A stretch of 50,541 nucleotides of DNA from Magnetospirillum sp. UT-4 (GTDB lineage Bacteria; Pseudomonadota; Alphaproteobacteria; Rhodospirillales; Magnetospirillaceae), in contig NZ_CACVCG010000052.1 in the NCBI RefSeq assembly GCF_902729435.1, forward strand, positions 1 through 50,541, in the 5' to 3' direction. Position 1 is the first letter of the stretch. Every line of letters begins with the position of its first letter. A model generated the notes under the pieces. It did no database searches. It was given only the letters and a program-made list of their open reading frames with translations, and was not told where the DNA came from. Below, one piece after another: positions 34,945-42,311 of the stretch. A program made the position numbers and the translations under genes.

Positions 34945-36861
34945 CTACTCCACCGCCTCCTTGCGCGCCTTGGAATAGCCGATGCTCTGCAGGCTCTCGT
35001 CGATTTCCTCCAGGATGGCCGGGTCGTCGATGGTGGCCGGCATCTTGAAGTCCTGGTTGTCGGCGATCTTCTGCATGGTGCCGCGCAGGATCTTGCCCGA
35101 CCGGGTCTTGGGCAGGCGCTTGACCACGGTGCAGCTCTTGAACGCCGCCACCGGGCCGATGGTCTCGCGCACCAGGGCGACCACTTCCTTCAGCACCTGC
35201 TCGTCCGACTTGGTCACGCCGGCCTTGAGGCAGATGAAGCCCAGCGGCAGCTGGCCCTTGAGCTGGTCGGCGACGCCGATCACCGCGCATTCGGCGACGT
35301 CGGGGTGGCTGGCCAGCACTTCCTCCATCTGGCCGGTGGACAGGCGGTGGCCGGCGACGTTGATGATGTCGTCGGTGCGGCTCATGACGTAGACGTAGCC
35401 GTCCTCGTCGATGATGCCGGCATCGGCGGTCTTGTAGAAGCCGGGGAACTCGCCCAGGTAGCTGTCGAAGAAGCGCTGCTCGGCGTTCCACAGGGTGTAG
35501 AAGGTGCCGGGCGGCAGCGGCAGCTTGACCACCAGCGAGCCGGTCTGGCCCGGCTTGCACGGGTGGTGGCCCTCGTCCAGCACCTGCAGGTCCCAGCCCG
35601 GGGCGGGCTTGGTCGGCGAGCCGGGCTTGACCGGGAATTCATGCAGGCCCAGGCAATTGGCGGCGATGGACCAGCCGGTCTCGGTCTGCCACCAGTGATC
35701 GACCACCGGCACCTTCAGGTTGGACTGCGCCCACTTGATGGTGTCCGGGTCCGAGCGCTCGCCGGCCAGGAACAGGGCGCGCAGGCTGGAGATGTCGTAC
35801 GTCTTCAGCAGCTCGGCATTGGGGTCCTCGCGCTTGATGGCGCGGAAGGCGGTGGGGGCGGTGAACAGCACCGACACCTTGTGCTGGCTGATGACCCGCC
35901 AGAAGGCTCCGGCATCGGGGGTGCCGACCGGCTTGCCCTCGTACAGCAGGGTGGTGTTGCCGTTCAGCAGCGGCCCGTAGACGATGTAGGAATGGCCGAC
36001 CACCCAGCCGACGTCCGAGGCGGCCCAGTAGACCTCGCCCGGCTTGACGTCGTAGACGGCGCCCATGGTCCATTTCAGCGCCACCATGTGGCCGCCGTTG
36101 TCGCGCACCACGCCCTTGGGCTGGCCGGTGGTGCCCGAGGTGTAGAGGATGTAGAGCGGGTCGGTCGCCGCCACCGCGACGCATTCGGCCGGGGCCGCCT
36201 TGGCCGCGGAATCGGCCCAGTCGTGGTCGCGGCCCGGGATCATCTCGGCCGCCGCCTGCGGGCGCTGCAGGATGACGGTGTGGCCGGGCTTGTGCTCGGC
36301 CAGCTCGATGGCGTGGTCCAGCAGCGGCTTGTAGGGGATGACGCGGTTGGTCTCGATGCCGCAGCTGGCCGATACGATGACCTTGGGCTTGGCGTCGTTG
36401 ATGCGGGTCGCCAATTCGTTGGAGGCGAAGCCGCCGAACACCACCGAATGCACCGCGCCCAGCCGGGCGCAGGCCAGCATGGCCACCGCCGCTTCCGGCA
36501 CCATGGGCATGTAGACGATGACGCGGTCGCCCTTGTCGACGCCCAGGCCGCGCAGCACGCCGGCGAAGCGCGCCACCTGGTCCTTCAGTTCGGCATAGGT
36601 GATGGTGCGGACGGTATTGGTGACCGGGCTGTCGTAGATGATGGCGGGCTGGGCGCCGCGGCCCTCGGCCACGTGGCGGTCGACGGCGTTGAAGCAGGTG
36701 TTGCACTCGGCGCCCGCGAACCAGCGGTAATAGGGCTTGCGCGAGTCGTCGAGGACCTTGGTCCAGGGCTTGATCCACGTGATGGCGCCGGCGGCTTCAC
36801 CCCAGAAGCCCTCGGGGTCCTTCAGCGAACGCTCGTAAGCCTGTTGATACGCGTTGGTCAT
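34945..36861 (-). CDS. prpE: Propionyl-CoA synthetase / short-chain acyl-CoA synthetase
   Basis: This 638-residue AMP-forming ligase activates propionate (or acetate) to the CoA thioester. Core motifs are YTSGTTGQPKG (about 240), WWQTETG, DEDGYVYVMSRTDD and the catalytic, acetylation-controlled Lys in PKTRSGKILRG. The N-terminal ACAS_N region (RKPYYRWFAGAECNTCFNAVDR) and overall pattern are closer to PrpE than Acs, but both substrates remain possible. ATG 36861 begins MTNAYQQAYERS. It stands alone and is convergent to the MotB-like gene. Confidence 0.88.
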   Translation of the reverse strand: MTNAYQQAYERSLKDPEGFWGEAAGAITWIKPWTKVLDDSRKPYYRWFAGAECNTCFNAVDRHVAEGRGAQPAIIYDSPVTNTVRTITYAELKDQVARFAGVLRGLGVDKGDRVIVYMPMVPEAAVAMLACARLGAVHSVVFGGFASNELATRINDAKPKVIVSASCGIETNRVIPYKPLLDHAIELAEHKPGHTVILQRPQAAAEMIPGRDHDWADSAAKAAPAECVAVAATDPLYILYTSGTTGQPKGVVRDNGGHMVALKWTMGAVYDVKPGEVYWAASDVGWVVGHSYIVYGPLLNGNTTLLYEGKPVGTPDAGAFWRVISQHKVSVLFTAPTAFRAIKREDPNAELLKTYDISSLRALFLAGERSDPDTIKWAQSNLKVPVVDHWWQTETGWSIAANCLGLHEFPVKPGSPTKPAPGWDLQVLDEGHHPCKPGQTGSLVVKLPLPPGTFYTLWNAEQRFFDSYLGEFPGFYKTADAGIIDEDGYVYVMSRTDDIINVAGHRLSTGQMEEVLASHPDVAECAVIGVADQLKGQLPLGFICLKAGVTKSDEQVLKEVVALVRETIGPVAAFKSCTVVKRLPKTRSGKILRGTMQKIADNQDFKMPATIDDPAILEEIDESLQSIGYSKARKEAVE

Positions 36862-37024
36862 GGCGTCGACGATCCCTCTGCTTGGATTCGTTGCGGCGGC
36901 GGGGACCGCCCTGGCCCCGCTGCCGAGGGGGCCAAGCTTGCCGCAGCCGAAGAATTTTGCAAAGGGCCAATCTCCCCGAAGTGGGGGATGCTGGCCAGCC
37001 TTTAGGGGTAGGGCGGAAACGCAA

Positions 37025-37047
37025 CGGGACCGCCAGATGCGGTCCCG
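37025..37047 (-). terminator. Terminator-like hairpin after the DUF465 gene
   Basis: A perfect 9-bp stem CGGGACCGC / GCGGTCCCG (37025-37033 with 37039-37047) with a 5-base loop lies 26 bases beyond the DUF465 stop on the minus strand. It is followed by a modestly T-rich TTGCGTTT. The remainder of 36862-37072 holds the prpE upstream region and no other gene. Confidence 0.55.
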
Positions 37048-37072
37048 CGAGAGTTCTGCGATCGGGAGGCCG

Positions 37073-37246
37073 TCAGTGCGGCGGCGAGTTCATCTTTTTC
37101 AGCTCGTCCTTGATGCGCAGTTTCTGGCGTTTCATCTCCGCGAGCTGGGAATTGTCGGGAAGGGGCCGGCGGGCTTCCGCATCGATGGCGGTCTCGAGCG
37201 CGGCGTGCTTGGCTTTCAAAGACTCGATCCGGTCCTGAAGGCTCAT
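37073..37246 (-). CDS. DUF465 (YdcH-like) small protein, copy 1
   Basis: This is a 57-residue helical hairpin protein, MSLQDRIESLKAKHAALETAI ... MKRQKLRIKDEL, matching the DUF465 family found across alphaproteobacteria. It is charged, soluble, and without cysteines. GGAGG is six bases before ATG 37246. The function of the family is not known. A second copy lies at 39221-39427. Confidence 0.88.
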   Translation of the reverse strand: MSLQDRIESLKAKHAALETAIDAEARRPLPDNSQLAEMKRQKLRIKDELKKMNSPPH

Positions 37247-37395
37247 TACTATCCTCCCTGAGAGGTGGGTTGGACTCACAGCATAGGACGGGTCGGCCGG
37301 ACTTGTCAGCAGGGAAAATCGGCCTGTATGCCTGAACGCAATTGCGAAATCAACCCTCTTCCGTAGGGTTATTTCCCCGACAGGAGGATTATGCC

Positions 37396-37965
37396 ATGGG
37401 GTCCTGCCCTGCCCGATTGGTGGTGGGTATCAGCGGAGCGTCCGGTATCGTCTACGGCGTGCGGGTGCTGGAGGCGCTGCGCCGCCTGGGGGTGGAATCC
37501 CACCTGGTGATGAGCCGGGCGGCCGAGGTCACCCTGGCCCACGAGACCAGCCTGAAGGTGGCCGAGGTGCACGCCTTGGCCGATTACCGCTACAAGCCCG
37601 AGGACATCGGCGGCGCCCCGGCCTCGGGCTCGTTCCGCACGCTGGGGATGATCGTCGCGCCCTGCTCAATCCGGAGCTTGAGCGAGATCGCCACCGGCGT
37701 CACCACCTCACTGCTCACCCGCGCCGCCGACGTGGCGCTGAAGGAACGCCGCCGGCTGGTGCTGATGGTGCGCGAGACGCCGCTGCACGCCGGCCACCTG
37801 AAAAGCATGCTGGCGGCCACCGAGATGGGCGCCGTGGTGGCACCCCCGGTGCCGGCCTTCTACGCCCGCCCCGACAGCCTGGACGACATGGTGGCGCACA
37901 CGGTGGGCCGCATGCTCGACCTGTTCGGGCTGGACAGCGGCGAGGTCAGGCGGTGGGGGGAGTGA
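37396..37965 (+). CDS. ubiX: Flavin prenyltransferase (UbiX)
   Basis: This 189-residue flavoprotein makes prenylated FMN for UbiD-type decarboxylases, used in ubiquinone synthesis. The FMN motif GISGASGIVYG begins at about residue 10. The prenyl-site region SGSFRTLGMIVAPCSIRSLSEIATG and the C-terminal LVLMVRETPLH and PPVPAFYARP match the family. AGGAGG sits nine bases before ATG 37396, which rules out a longer in-frame start. No ubiD is adjacent. It ends before a strong hairpin shared with the convergent phosphofructokinase gene. Confidence 0.93.
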   Translation: MGSCPARLVVGISGASGIVYGVRVLEALRRLGVESHLVMSRAAEVTLAHETSLKVAEVHALADYRYKPEDIGGAPASGSFRTLGMIVAPCSIRSLSEIATGVTTSLLTRAADVALKERRRLVLMVRETPLHAGHLKSMLAATEMGAVVAPPVPAFYARPDSLDDMVAHTVGRMLDLFGLDSGEVRRWGE

Positions 37966-37976
37966 TGGAAAACCAC

Positions 37977-37999
37977 CCCTCCCCCACAAGGGGGGAGGG
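37977..37999. terminator. Bidirectional hairpin between ubiX and pfk
   Basis: An 8-bp stem CCCTCCCC / GGGGAGGG (37977-37984 with 37992-37999) lies between convergent stop codons. A-rich flanks on the left give the minus-strand transcript a short T run (complement of GGAAAACC). Confidence 0.6.
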
Positions 38000-38011
38000 A
38001 GAAGAAATCGG

Positions 38012-39106
38012 TCACCCCCCCGCCATCTCTCCCAGATAGATGCCCAGGCCGCGGGCGGTGTGGGCCAGGGTGCCGTAGGGATCGACGGCGCGGGTGATGC
38101 CGGCCACCTCGGACAGCGGCACATCGACCACCTGGCCGTGCTGCCACGCCACCACGCGATCGATCTTGCCTTGCGCGATCAGGTCCACCGCATGGACGCC
38201 GAAGGCCGAGGCGACCAGGCGGTCGCGCATGCCCGGGGTGCCGCCGCGCTGGACGTGGCCCAGCACGGTGACGCGGGTCTCGGCCTCGATCAACTGCCCC
38301 AGCTTTTCCGCCAGGTACTGGCCGATGCCGCCGTAGCGGGCCTCGCCGCCGGTGTGCAGCTGGGTCATCGCCAAGCCCTTCTCGGTCTTGCAGCCCTCGG
38401 CCACCACCACCAGGGCGTGGTTGCGCCCTTCCGCCCGCACCGCAGCGACCTTGGCGACGATGCCGTCCAGCGAATAGGCGATTTCGGGGATCAGGATGAC
38501 GTCGGCACCGCCGGCGATGCCGGCCGACAGGGCCAGGTGGCCGACGTCGCGGCCCATCACTTCCAGGATCATGACGCGGTGGTGGCTGGCGGCGGTGGGG
38601 GCCAGGCGGTCGATGGCCTCGCACGCCACCGACAGCGCGGTGGCGTAGCCGATGGCATAGTCGGTCTGGGCGACGTCGTTGTCGATGGTCTTGGGAATGC
38701 CGACCATGGGCACGTTGCCCATCTTGCACAGCTTGTTGAGAATGCGCATGGAGCCGTCGCCGCCGATCACGATCAACGCGTCCAGCCCCAGTTCCTTGTA
38801 GCCGTCGACGAAGTCCTGCGAGCGGTCGCGGGTGGTGCCGTCGGGCATGGGATAGGCGAAGGGGTCGCCCTTGTTGATGGTGCCCAGGATGGTTCCCCCC
38901 AGCCGCAGCATCTCGCCCGAGACCAGCGACAGGTCGAACTCGCAGAAGTCCAGCGGCCGGTTCATCAGGCCCAGCGAGCCGTCGCGGATGCCGAACACCC
39001 GCCAGCCGTAGCCGCGGATGGCGCGGTGCACCACGGCGCGCAACGCCGCGTTCAGGCCGGCGCAATCGCCGCCGCTGGTGAGGATGCCGATACGCTTTTC
39101 CGCCAT
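38012..39106 (-). CDS. pfkA: 6-phosphofructokinase, group III type
   Basis: This 364-residue glycolytic kinase phosphorylates fructose-6-phosphate. It has N-terminal ILTSGGDCAGLNA, the donor-site GGDGS (about 118), the catalytic PKTIDND (about 138-144), MGRDVGHLAL and LGHVQRGGTP. Gly in GGDGS is the ATP-type residue, whereas Lys in PKTIDND is the one seen in PPi-dependent enzymes. This mixture is typical of group III enzymes and leaves the phosphoryl donor open. ATG 39106 begins MAEKRIGILT, with AGGAGGGG upstream. Confidence 0.9.
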   Translation of the reverse strand: MAEKRIGILTSGGDCAGLNAALRAVVHRAIRGYGWRVFGIRDGSLGLMNRPLDFCEFDLSLVSGEMLRLGGTILGTINKGDPFAYPMPDGTTRDRSQDFVDGYKELGLDALIVIGGDGSMRILNKLCKMGNVPMVGIPKTIDNDVAQTDYAIGYATALSVACEAIDRLAPTAASHHRVMILEVMGRDVGHLALSAGIAGGADVILIPEIAYSLDGIVAKVAAVRAEGRNHALVVVAEGCKTEKGLAMTQLHTGGEARYGGIGQYLAEKLGQLIEAETRVTVLGHVQRGGTPGMRDRLVASAFGVHAVDLIAQGKIDRVVAWQHGQVVDVPLSEVAGITRAVDPYGTLAHTARGLGIYLGEMAGG

Positions 39107-39220
39107 GTGCCCCTCCTGGCAAATCCGACCTTACCCATACCGTTTCAAATCGAGTTCTGCTACTGTGAACGCGACAGGCACACCAGAGTGTCTTGCATCC
39201 GTCATGATCTCCGGACCGGC

Positions 39221-39427
39221 ATGATCGACGACAACATCGAAGAGATACGCCGCCGACTGGCCGAGTTGCAGAGCGAACACCGGGACCTCGACGATCTTCT
39301 CGTCAGGGTGTCGGTCGATCCCAGCATGGACCAGTTGCAGCTGCAGCGCATGAAGAAGCGCAAGCTGGCGCTCAAGGACCAGATCGCCCGGCTGGAAAAC
39401 CAGTTGATTCCGGACATCATCGCCTGA
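39221..39427 (+). CDS. DUF465 small protein, copy 2
   Basis: This 68-residue helical protein, MIDDNIEEIRRRLAELQ ... RMKKRKLALKDQIARLE, is of the same DUF465 class as 37073-37246 but diverged. The start is ATG 39221. CCGGA lies a few bases upstream, so the ribosome binding site is modest. It ends two bases before the aminotransferase start, which implies co-translation. Function is unknown. Confidence 0.82.
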   Translation: MIDDNIEEIRRRLAELQSEHRDLDDLLVRVSVDPSMDQLQLQRMKKRKLALKDQIARLENQLIPDIIA

Positions 39428-39429
39428 CC

Positions 39430-40815
39430 ATGACCAGCCCGCTCGCCGCTGCCGACCTCGCGCATCTGTTCCACCCCTACACCAATCTGGTCCGCCATCC
39501 CGAGGCCCAGCCGCTGGTGATCGTCAGGGGGCAGGGGGCGCGGGTGTTCGACGAAGCCGGCAAGGATTACATCGAGGGGCTGGCCGGGCTGTGGTGCACC
39601 GCGCTGGGCTGGGGCGAGGAGCGCCTGGTCGAGGCGGCGGCGAAGCAGATGCGCGAGCTGGCCTTCTACCACCTGTTCAGCTCGAAGGCCCATGCCCCGG
39701 CCATCCGCCTGGCCGAGGAGCTGGCGGCCATGGCCCCGGTGCCGGATGCCAAGGTGCTGTTCGCCTGCTCGGGCTCGGAATCCAACGACACCGCCATCAA
39801 GCTGATCTGGTACCTGAACAACGCGCTCGGCCGCCCGGCCAAGAAGAAGATCATCGCCCGCGACAAGGCCTATCACGGCGTCACCGTGGCGACCGCCTCG
39901 CTGACCGGGCTGCCCAACAACCAGCGCTCGTTCGACCTTCCCATCGACCGCGTCCTGCACACCGGCAATCCCCATTGGTGGCGCTGCCGCGAGACGGGCG
40001 AGAGCGAGGAGCAGTTCTCGGCGCGGCGCGCCGGCGAGCTGGAAAGGCTGATCCTGGCCGAGGGCCCCGACACCGTCGCCGCCTTCTTCGCCGAGCCGGT
40101 GATGGGGGCGGGGGGAGTGATCGTGCCGCCCGCCGGCTATTTCGAGAAGATCCAGGCGGTCCTGAAGAAGTACGACGTGCTGCTGGTGGCCGACGAGGTC
40201 ATCACCGGCTTCGGCCGCACCGGGCGGATGTTCGGCTCCGAGACGTTCGGGATGAAGCCTGATCTGATGACCGTGGCCAAGGGCCTGTCCTCGGGCTACC
40301 TGCCCATCTCGGCGCTGATCGTGTCGGGCGAGGTGTTCGGCCCCATCGCCGAGGAATCGGGGCGTATCGGGGTGTTCGGTCATGGCTTCACCTATGGCGG
40401 CCACCCGGTCTCGGCGGCGGTGGCGCTGGAGGCGCTGGCCCTCTACCGCGAGCGCGACATCCTGGGCCACGTCGGGGCGGTCTCGCCCGTCCTGCAGCAG
40501 GGACTGCGCGATCTGCAGCAGCACCCCCTGGTCGGCGAGGCGCGCGGAATCGGGCTGATCGGGGCGGTGGAGCTGGTGGCCGACAAGGACAGCGGCGCCG
40601 CCTTCGCGCCGGCCCTGGGAATCGGTGCCCGCGTGGTGGCCAAGGCGCAAGCCAAAGGCGTCATCCTGCGCGCCATGGGCGACGCGGTCGCCTTCGCCCC
40701 GCCCCTGGTCATTTCGGCCGACGAGATCGCCGAGATGCTGTCGCGCTTCCGCTCGGCACTTGACGAAGCTCATGGCGAATTGCTGGCCGAGGCGGCAGTG
40801 TCGCCCACAGCCTAG
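39430..40815 (+). CDS. Class III (omega) aminotransferase
   Basis: This is a 461-residue PLP-dependent transaminase of the beta-alanine/putrescine-pyruvate group. Visible are LFHPYTNLV and GLWCTALGW near the N-terminus, CSGSESNDTAIKL (phosphate cup), AYHGVT, VADEVITGFGRTG (Asp that pairs with PLP) and the PLP lysine in VAKGLSSGYLPISA. Members act on diverse amines such as beta-alanine, taurine, putrescine or GABA, and specificity is not readable here. ATG 39430 lies two bases after the DUF465 stop. hemA follows after 114 bases. Confidence 0.88.
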   Translation: MTSPLAAADLAHLFHPYTNLVRHPEAQPLVIVRGQGARVFDEAGKDYIEGLAGLWCTALGWGEERLVEAAAKQMRELAFYHLFSSKAHAPAIRLAEELAAMAPVPDAKVLFACSGSESNDTAIKLIWYLNNALGRPAKKKIIARDKAYHGVTVATASLTGLPNNQRSFDLPIDRVLHTGNPHWWRCRETGESEEQFSARRAGELERLILAEGPDTVAAFFAEPVMGAGGVIVPPAGYFEKIQAVLKKYDVLLVADEVITGFGRTGRMFGSETFGMKPDLMTVAKGLSSGYLPISALIVSGEVFGPIAEESGRIGVFGHGFTYGGHPVSAAVALEALALYRERDILGHVGAVSPVLQQGLRDLQQHPLVGEARGIGLIGAVELVADKDSGAAFAPALGIGARVVAKAQAKGVILRAMGDAVAFAPPLVISADEIAEMLSRFRSALDEAHGELLAEAAVSPTA

Positions 40816-40839
40816 GGAATCGGCCACATTACGGCCATG

Positions 40840-40885
40840 TTAGTTGCGCCGCTGCGCGGCGATCCTTTAGGATCGCCTCAACTAA
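40840..40885. repeat. Nested palindrome upstream of hemA
   Basis: Outer arms TTAGTTG (40840-40846) and CAACTAA (40879-40885) enclose two hairpins: CGCCGC-TGC-GCGGCG (40847-40861) and GGCGATCC-TTTA-GGATCGCC (40858-40877), whose stems share four bases so that only one can form fully. The whole lies 45 bases before the hemA start. It could be a dispersed repeat, a protein-binding site or a leader RNA structure. Confidence 0.65.
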
Positions 40886-40929
40886 ATCGAATCCGCGCCG
40901 ATGAACGGTTGCGGAGGGAGGCAGGCACG

Positions 40930-42165
40930 ATGGATTACCAGCACTACTTCGCCAAGCGGATCTCCGATTTGAAGTCGGAGGGGCGCTACCGGATCTTCGC
41001 CGATCTCGAGCGCCAGTGCGGCCGGTTCCCGGTCGCGCTGAACCACCGCGACGGCAAGGTCCATGAAGTGGTGGTGTGGTGCTCCAACGACTATCTGGGG
41101 ATGGGCCAGCACCCCGAGGTCCTGGCCGCCGCCCACGAGGCCATCGACCGCTGCGGCGCCGGCGCCGGCGGCACCCGCAACATCTCGGGCACCAACCATT
41201 ACCACGTCCTGCTGGAGCAGGAGCTGGCCGCCTGGAATGCCAAGGAAGCCGCCCTGCTGTTCACCTCGGGCTACGTCGCCAACCAGACCGCGCTGTCGAC
41301 CCTGGGCTCGACCATCCCCGGCTGCGTCATCTTCTCGGACGAGCTGAACCACAACTCGATGATCGAGGGCATCCGCCAGAGCCGGGCGCCCAAGCACATC
41401 TTCCGCCACAACGATCCCGAAAGCCTGGACGAGGCGCTGTCCGCCTATCCCAAGGAGACGCCCAAGCTGGTGGTCTTCGAATCGGTCTATTCCATGGACG
41501 GCGACATCGCCCCGCTATCGGCCCTGTGCGACGTCGCCGAGGCCCACAACGCCATGACCTTCGTCGATGAGGTCCACGCCGCCGGCATGTACGGCGCCGA
41601 GGGCTCGGGCGTGTCCGAGCGCGACGGCGTGCGCCACCGCATGACGGTGATCCAGGCCACCCTGGCCAAGGCCATCGGCGTGGTCGGCGGCTACATCGCC
41701 GCCTCGTCCAGCCTGGTCGATTACGTGCGCAGCTTCGGTCCCGGTTTCATCTTCTCGTCGTCGCTGCCGCCCATGGTGGCCGCCGCCGCCCTGGCCTCCA
41801 TCAAGGTGCTGCGCCGCTCGCCGGAAATCCGCGAGCGTCACCAGGAACGCGCCGCCACCCTGAAGCGCCGCCTGACCGAACTGAGCATCCCGGTGATGGA
41901 TTCGGTCAGCCATATCGTGCCGGTGATGGTGGGCAACGCCGCCTTGTGCAAGCAGGCCTCGGACCTGCTGCTGAAGAAGCACGGCATCTACGTGCAGCCC
42001 ATCAACTATCCCACCGTCCCGGTCAATACCGAGCGCCTGCGCATCACCCCGACGCCGCTGCATACCGATGAAATGATGGACCACCTGGTCAAGTCCATCG
42101 CCTCGGTGTGGGACGAGCTGGACCTGCACAAGGCCCACCACGCCAAGAGCGCCGCGGCGGAGTAG
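40930..42165 (+). CDS. hemA: 5-aminolevulinate synthase
   Basis: This 411-residue PLP enzyme condenses glycine and succinyl-CoA, the first step of haem and bacteriochlorophyll synthesis by the C4 route typical of alphaproteobacteria. WCSNDYLGMGQHP, GAGAGGTRNISG, the Asp of FVDEVHAAGMYG and the PLP lysine in ATLAKAIGVVGG are all present. A GGAGGG precedes ATG 40930. A nested palindrome lies in the leader. A perfect hairpin follows the stop. No heme-regulatory Cys-Pro motif is seen at the N-terminus. Confidence 0.96.
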   Translation: MDYQHYFAKRISDLKSEGRYRIFADLERQCGRFPVALNHRDGKVHEVVVWCSNDYLGMGQHPEVLAAAHEAIDRCGAGAGGTRNISGTNHYHVLLEQELAAWNAKEAALLFTSGYVANQTALSTLGSTIPGCVIFSDELNHNSMIEGIRQSRAPKHIFRHNDPESLDEALSAYPKETPKLVVFESVYSMDGDIAPLSALCDVAEAHNAMTFVDEVHAAGMYGAEGSGVSERDGVRHRMTVIQATLAKAIGVVGGYIAASSSLVDYVRSFGPGFIFSSSLPPMVAAAALASIKVLRRSPEIRERHQERAATLKRRLTELSIPVMDSVSHIVPVMVGNAALCKQASDLLLKKHGIYVQPINYPTVPVNTERLRITPTPLHTDEMMDHLVKSIASVWDELDLHKAHHAKSAAAE

Positions 42166-42183
42166 CCGCCCCCGTCATTCCGC

Positions 42184-42209
42184 TGTCTTGCCGGTTGAAC
42201 GGCAAGACA
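42184..42209 (+). terminator. Hairpin after hemA
   Basis: A perfect 10-bp stem TGTCTTGCCG / CGGCAAGACA (42184-42193 with 42200-42209) with a 6-base loop begins 18 bases after the hemA stop. No T-tract follows. Confidence 0.55.
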
Positions 42210-42272
42210 AGGGACTCGACTCGCCCCGGAAACGGTTGCATCATCCAGTCAACCTGTGGGTGCGGGATCGAA

Positions 42273-42294
42273 CCACGTCTTGGGGAAGACGTGG
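42273..42294 (+). promoter_or_regulatory. Leader hairpin before the adenylate cyclase gene
   Basis: A perfect 9-bp stem CCACGTCTT / AAGACGTGG with loop GGGG (42273-42294) lies 17 bases before the start codon, close enough to affect access to the G-rich ribosome binding site. Confidence 0.4.
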
Positions 42295-42311
42295 GTGAGG
42301 GGGTAGGGGGA

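Noticed and set aside
36940-36990. Sigma54 promoter upstream of prpE (TTGGCCCTTTGCA)
   Set aside because: The GG and GC elements are about 6 bases apart, not the 10 required, so it does not fit the -24/-12 pattern.
36854-37261. Plus-strand open frame over the prpE-DUF465 gap
   Set aside because: It runs antisense to DUF465, lacks a ribosome binding site and its translation has no recognisable pattern.
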